Shown: one piece after another, positions 14,307-16,920 of the stretch | How the letters are laid out: each line of letters opens with the position of its first letter | How positions within the stretch are numbered: position 1 is the stretch's first letter | Assembly (NCBI GenBank): GCA_910588165.1 | Contig: CAJUOR010000035.1 | Coordinates: 1-16,920, forward strand | DNA length: 16,920 nt | Origin: an uncultured Thomasclavelia sp. | Lineage (GTDB): Bacteria > Bacillota_I > Bacilli_A > Erysipelotrichales > Coprobacillaceae | Reading direction: 5' to 3' | The notes under the pieces: model-generated | Told to the model about the DNA's origin: nothing | Databases searched by the model: none | The model's input: the letters and a program-made list of their open reading frames with translations, nothing else | Translations under genes and position numbers: made by a program

Positions 14307-15788
14307 ATGGAAAGAGAATTTACAGAACAAGAATTAGTGCGCCGTGAAAAAGCCCAAGCCTTAAAAGAAATGGGCGTAGATCCATTTGGGCACCGTTTTG
14401 AAGTGAGCGATCATTCTCAAACGTTAAAAGCAAAGTATGCAAATTATACGCATGAACAATTAGAGGAAATGAATATCCCTGTTACTGTTGCAGGACGTAT
14501 TATGACAAAGCGTGCTAAAGGTAAAGCCGGCTTTATGCATATTCAAGATAAAGAAGGTCAAATCCAAATTTATATGCGTCAAGATAATGTTGGTGAGGAA
14601 AATTATCAATTATTTAAAAAGGCTGATATCGGTGATATTGTTGGGATTGAAGGAACTGTTTTTATTACTAATACAGGTGAGCTTTCTGTTAAAGCTAGTC
14701 ACTATGAGCATTTAACTAAGGCTTTACGTCCTTTACCTGAAAAATTCCATGGTTTAAGTGATACAGAAGAAAGATATAGACGTCGCTATGTTGACTTAAT
14801 CATGAATGAAGAAGCTAAGAAAGTGGCTTTTACTAGACCAAAGGTTATTCGTGCTATTCAGCATTATTTAGATAACTTAGGTTACACAGAAGTTGAAACA
14901 CCGGTTTTAAATCCAATTTTAGGTGGTGCAGCTGCTCGTCCGTTTGTTACACATCACAATGCTTTGGATATGAACTTCTATTTACGTATCGCAACTGAGT
15001 TATCATTGAAAAGATTGTTAGTTGGGGGAATGGACGCTGTTTACGAAATCGGGCGTTTGTTCCGTAACGAAGGTATGGATAGAACTCATAATCCTGAATT
15101 TACAACGATTGAAGTCTATAAGGCTTATAGTGATTTAGAGGGCATGATGGATTTGACTGAAGGAATTATTTCTAATGTGGCTATGACTGTTTTAGGTACT
15201 TATGATGTAGAGTACAAAGGTCATTCTTTCTCATTAGCTCCCGGTTTCCGTCGTTTAAAAATGACAGATGCAATTAGAGAAAAAACCGGAATTGATTTTA
15301 ATGCCGATATGAGTTTTGAAGATGCGAAAAAAGCAGCTTTGGAACACGGGATTGAGGTTGAAGATCATTTTGCATATGGTCATATTGTCAATGCGTTCTT
15401 TGAAAAGTATGTTGAAGAAACGATTGTAGAACCTACATTTGTATACGGTCATCCGGTTGAAATTAGCCCATTGGCTAAGAAAAGCGAGGAAGATCCACGT
15501 TTCACACAACGCTTTGAGTTATTTATTTGCGGTAACGAGTACGCTAATGCTTTCACTGAGTTAAATGACCCAATTGATCAGTACGAAAGATTTGAAAATC
15601 AGTTGAAGGAAAAAGAATTAGGTAATGATGAAGCAAATGAAATGGATATGGATTTCGTAGAAGCTTTGGAATACGGTATGCCTCCAGCTGGTGGTATGGG
15701 TATGGGAATCGACAGATTGGTTATGTTGATGACTGGTCAAGAAAGTATCCGTGAGGTCATTTTGTTCCCACATATGAAAAACAAGTAA
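14307..15788 (+). CDS. lysS: lysyl-tRNA synthetase, class II
   Basis: This 493-residue enzyme attaches lysine to tRNA-Lys with ATP. The N-terminal OB-fold anticodon-binding domain (about residues 55-145) contains VAGRIMTKRAKGKAGFMHI. The class II catalytic core includes motif 1 around YTEVETPVLNPILGGAAARPF, motif 2 as FRNEGMDRTHNPEF (from F252; R253 and E255) and motif 3 as GGMGMGIDRLVMLMTG (D469, R470). Length and motifs are fully typical. The ATG at 14307 is used, with AAGGAG 7 bases upstream. An in-frame TTG at 14280 comes before that site and is unlikely. Expression is under the lysine T-box just upstream. A terminator follows the gene. Confidence 0.97.
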   Translation: MEREFTEQELVRREKAQALKEMGVDPFGHRFEVSDHSQTLKAKYANYTHEQLEEMNIPVTVAGRIMTKRAKGKAGFMHIQDKEGQIQIYMRQDNVGEENYQLFKKADIGDIVGIEGTVFITNTGELSVKASHYEHLTKALRPLPEKFHGLSDTEERYRRRYVDLIMNEEAKKVAFTRPKVIRAIQHYLDNLGYTEVETPVLNPILGGAAARPFVTHHNALDMNFYLRIATELSLKRLLVGGMDAVYEIGRLFRNEGMDRTHNPEFTTIEVYKAYSDLEGMMDLTEGIISNVAMTVLGTYDVEYKGHSFSLAPGFRRLKMTDAIREKTGIDFNADMSFEDAKKAALEHGIEVEDHFAYGHIVNAFFEKYVEETIVEPTFVYGHPVEISPLAKKSEEDPRFTQRFELFICGNEYANAFTELNDPIDQYERFENQLKEKELGNDEANEMDMDFVEALEYGMPPAGGMGMGIDRLVMLMTGQESIREVILFPHMKNK

Positions 15789-15842
15789 GAAAATTAGATA
15801 GTGACGGATATGTGGGTCCCGAAACTATTTGTTAATCCAAAG

Positions 15843-15870
15843 GCCCGCCAAGAAATCGGTGGGCTTTTTT
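15843..15870 (+). terminator. intrinsic terminator of lysS
   Basis: GCCCGCC pairs with GGTGGGC (one G-U) around an 8-base loop, followed by TTTTTT. It lies 54 bases after the stop codon. Confidence 0.88.
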
Positions 15871-15927
15871 GCATTTGTGAGTTATAGTTGTAGAAACATT
15901 ATGCCGATAGTTTAAGGAGAAATGTAA

Positions 15928-16389
15928 ATGATGAGGATTGGAAAAATGAAACAACCTGAGGCAGAAGAGATTGCTAATAGTTGGAAATATGACGGTGAGT
16001 ACGCCTTTTATGATATGACGGCTGACCCAGAGGATTATGAGGAAATCATGTGTCCAAATTTGAGGGGAAATCGCTATTTTTCGGTGTTTGATAACGATGT
16101 TCTAATTGGCTTTTTCTGCATAGAGCAAGAAGAATCGTTTATTGAGCTTGGACTTGGTTTACGACCTGACTTGACGGGACATGGAAAGGGTAGAGATTTT
16201 TTGGAGGAGATACTTTACTTCGTGAAGAAACGTTATTCATTTGAAAGCATTCATTTAGATGTTGCCTCTTTCAATCAAAGGGCTATCAAGGTGTACGAAC
16301 GTGCGGGATTTGTGAAAACTGGAAACGTTCTAGTAGCAACCAATGGTGGACAGTACGTTTTTACTCAGATGGAGCTTAAGTCTATATAA
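15928..16389 (+). CDS. GNAT family N-acetyltransferase
   Basis: This 153-residue acetyl-CoA-dependent acetyltransferase has the single-domain GNAT fold. The N-terminal part has KYDGEYAFYDMTADPEDYEEI, a stretch also found in a group of streptococcal-type GNAT proteins. Motif A is ELGLGLRPDLTGHGKGRDFLEEI, with the acetyl-CoA loop TGHGKG (about residues 90-95). Motif B is LDVASFNQRAIKVYERAGF. The tail NGGQYVFTQMEL completes the fold. The substrate is unknown. AAGGAG lies 8 bases before the ATG; a second ATG follows directly and either could serve. The gene stands alone after the lysS terminator. The first terminator after it is about 230 bases past its stop. Confidence 0.88.
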   Translation: MMRIGKMKQPEAEEIANSWKYDGEYAFYDMTADPEDYEEIMCPNLRGNRYFSVFDNDVLIGFFCIEQEESFIELGLGLRPDLTGHGKGRDFLEEILYFVKKRYSFESIHLDVASFNQRAIKVYERAGFVKTGNVLVATNGGQYVFTQMELKSI

Positions 16390-16393
16390 TAAG

Positions 16394-16421
16394 TTTAACT
16401 ATATATTACTTATGTTATACG
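16394..16421 (+). promoter_or_regulatory. possible orphan promoter
   Basis: TTTAAC at 16394-16399, a 16-base spacer and an extended -10-like TGTTATACG ending at 16421. In AT-rich DNA this may be chance. If real, it would start a transcript near 16428 that ends at the terminator near 16664. Confidence 0.25.
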
Positions 16422-16622
16422 ATGTATTGTATGAGTGAGTTATCTTGGTTTTTGTCCGTTCTGAAAGTTCAAAGATTGCTAGCTTATCACAGAACACCCA
16501 TTGATAATGACAATTGGTGTAGACTAGTAGAGGAGCGTAACAGATTATAAGATGTGGTCGTAATTTAATGCTGATTTTCTTTGGAAATTCTATATATAAA
16601 GTAAATACAACAGTATAATCGG

Positions 16623-16664
16623 GCTTATTATAGAGTAAATTAACTCATTATAATAAGCTTTTTT
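16623..16664 (+). terminator. intrinsic terminator in gene-free region
   Basis: A perfect 10-bp stem (GCTTATTATA at 16623-16632 with TATAATAAGC at 16649-16658) is extended by GAGT/ACTC after a 2-base bulge. The loop is 6 bases and six T residues follow. It ends either the acetyltransferase transcript or an unannotated one. Confidence 0.75.
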
Positions 16665-16920
16665 AGTGAGGAGATAGAAAAGTATATGAGAGTTTTAGTA
16701 TAATGGAATGCATTTCCTTAATTGACTTAAGGTTAAAGCACTTAGAGAATGTCGTTACAATCTGAGCATTTGAAGTACATTATAGGGCAAAGTGAAATGA
16801 TTAGGATAACTATAGCTAAATAGTGAAAGAAGAAAACACATCAGAATGGACTTAGGTGATAAATTGTATGAAAAAAGTACGGAATGAAATAGTGATTATA
16901 GTGATTTTCTCTTCATAACT

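Larger units (their letters stand above)
16390..16920. other. 531 bases with no convincing gene
   Basis: All frames are broken by frequent stops. The longest small frame I noticed (16431-16550, 39 codons) lacks a ribosome binding site. Several hairpins are present: an imperfect 10-bp stem at 16494-16520, a strong terminator at 16623-16664, and a perfect CCTTAA/TTAAGG stem at 16716-16732. The region may be a long 3' untranslated region followed by decayed sequence. Confidence 0.6.

Noticed and set aside
15255..15509. Open frame of 84 codons on the minus strand
   Set aside because: Antisense to the lysS catalytic core.
16431..16550. 39-codon open frame starting MSELSWFLSVLKVQRL
   Set aside because: No ribosome binding site, no recognised family, and it contains a hairpin; could be a gene remnant but cannot be supported.
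16869..16919. Short frame MKKVRNEIVIIVIFSS near the window end
   Set aside because: Only 16 codons before a stop, with a weak upstream AGGTGAT; too short to call a leader peptide.
1..16920. CRISPR array, tRNA or rRNA genes
   Set aside because: No regularly spaced repeats and no tRNA- or rRNA-like sequence were seen on either strand.

Overview
The window is low-GC Gram-positive (Bacillota) DNA. Evidence: AT-rich intergenic regions, strong GGAGG ribosome binding sites, TTGACA/TATAAT-type promoters, two CcpA cre-like operators, a T-box leader, and the dusB-lysS gene order. An Erysipelotrichia-like gut or oral organism fits the protein flavour, but the species cannot be fixed from the sequence.

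Layout. Bases 1 to about 1650 are the int end of a Tn916-family integrative and conjugative element (ICE): excisionase, tyrosine integrase, tandem Int arm-type repeats and a hairpin-rich terminal segment. The element ends inside a chromosomal HD-domain phosphohydrolase gene (minus strand, to 2302), whose C-terminus it appears to have removed. Next come a divergent CBM9-like/DOMON protein (2416-2988), a YitT-type membrane protein (minus, 3141-4022) and a small DUF1307-like lipoprotein (4222-4647).

Bases 4811-8309 form a catabolic-looking unit: a cre-like operator and near-consensus promoter, a GNAT acetyltransferase, an intrinsic terminator, then a YtcJ-type amidohydrolase and an M29 aminopeptidase. 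A bidirectional terminator separates it from a minus-strand BglK-like ROK sugar kinase (8315-9214), which has its own cre-like site. Behind the kinase lies a decayed paralogue of the same gene (9281-9962). A coupled minus-strand pair follows: a Gfo/Idh/MocA oxidoreductase and a HAD phosphatase/phosphoglucomutase (10090-11773).

Bases 11868-12811 hold a divergently transcribed pair that I consider the least described part of the window. One gene is a short protein resembling a von Willebrand factor A domain that has lost most MIDAS metal ligands. The other is a small protein carrying an uncharacterised HTH-like domain that I recall at the C-termini of Firmicutes macro-domain and other sensor-type proteins.

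Bases 12863-15870 are housekeeping: dusB (tRNA dihydrouridine synthase), a lysine T-box leader with readable AAA specifier, and class II lysS. A second GNAT gene (15928-16389) follows, then about 530 bases with no convincing gene but with several hairpins and one strong intrinsic terminator.
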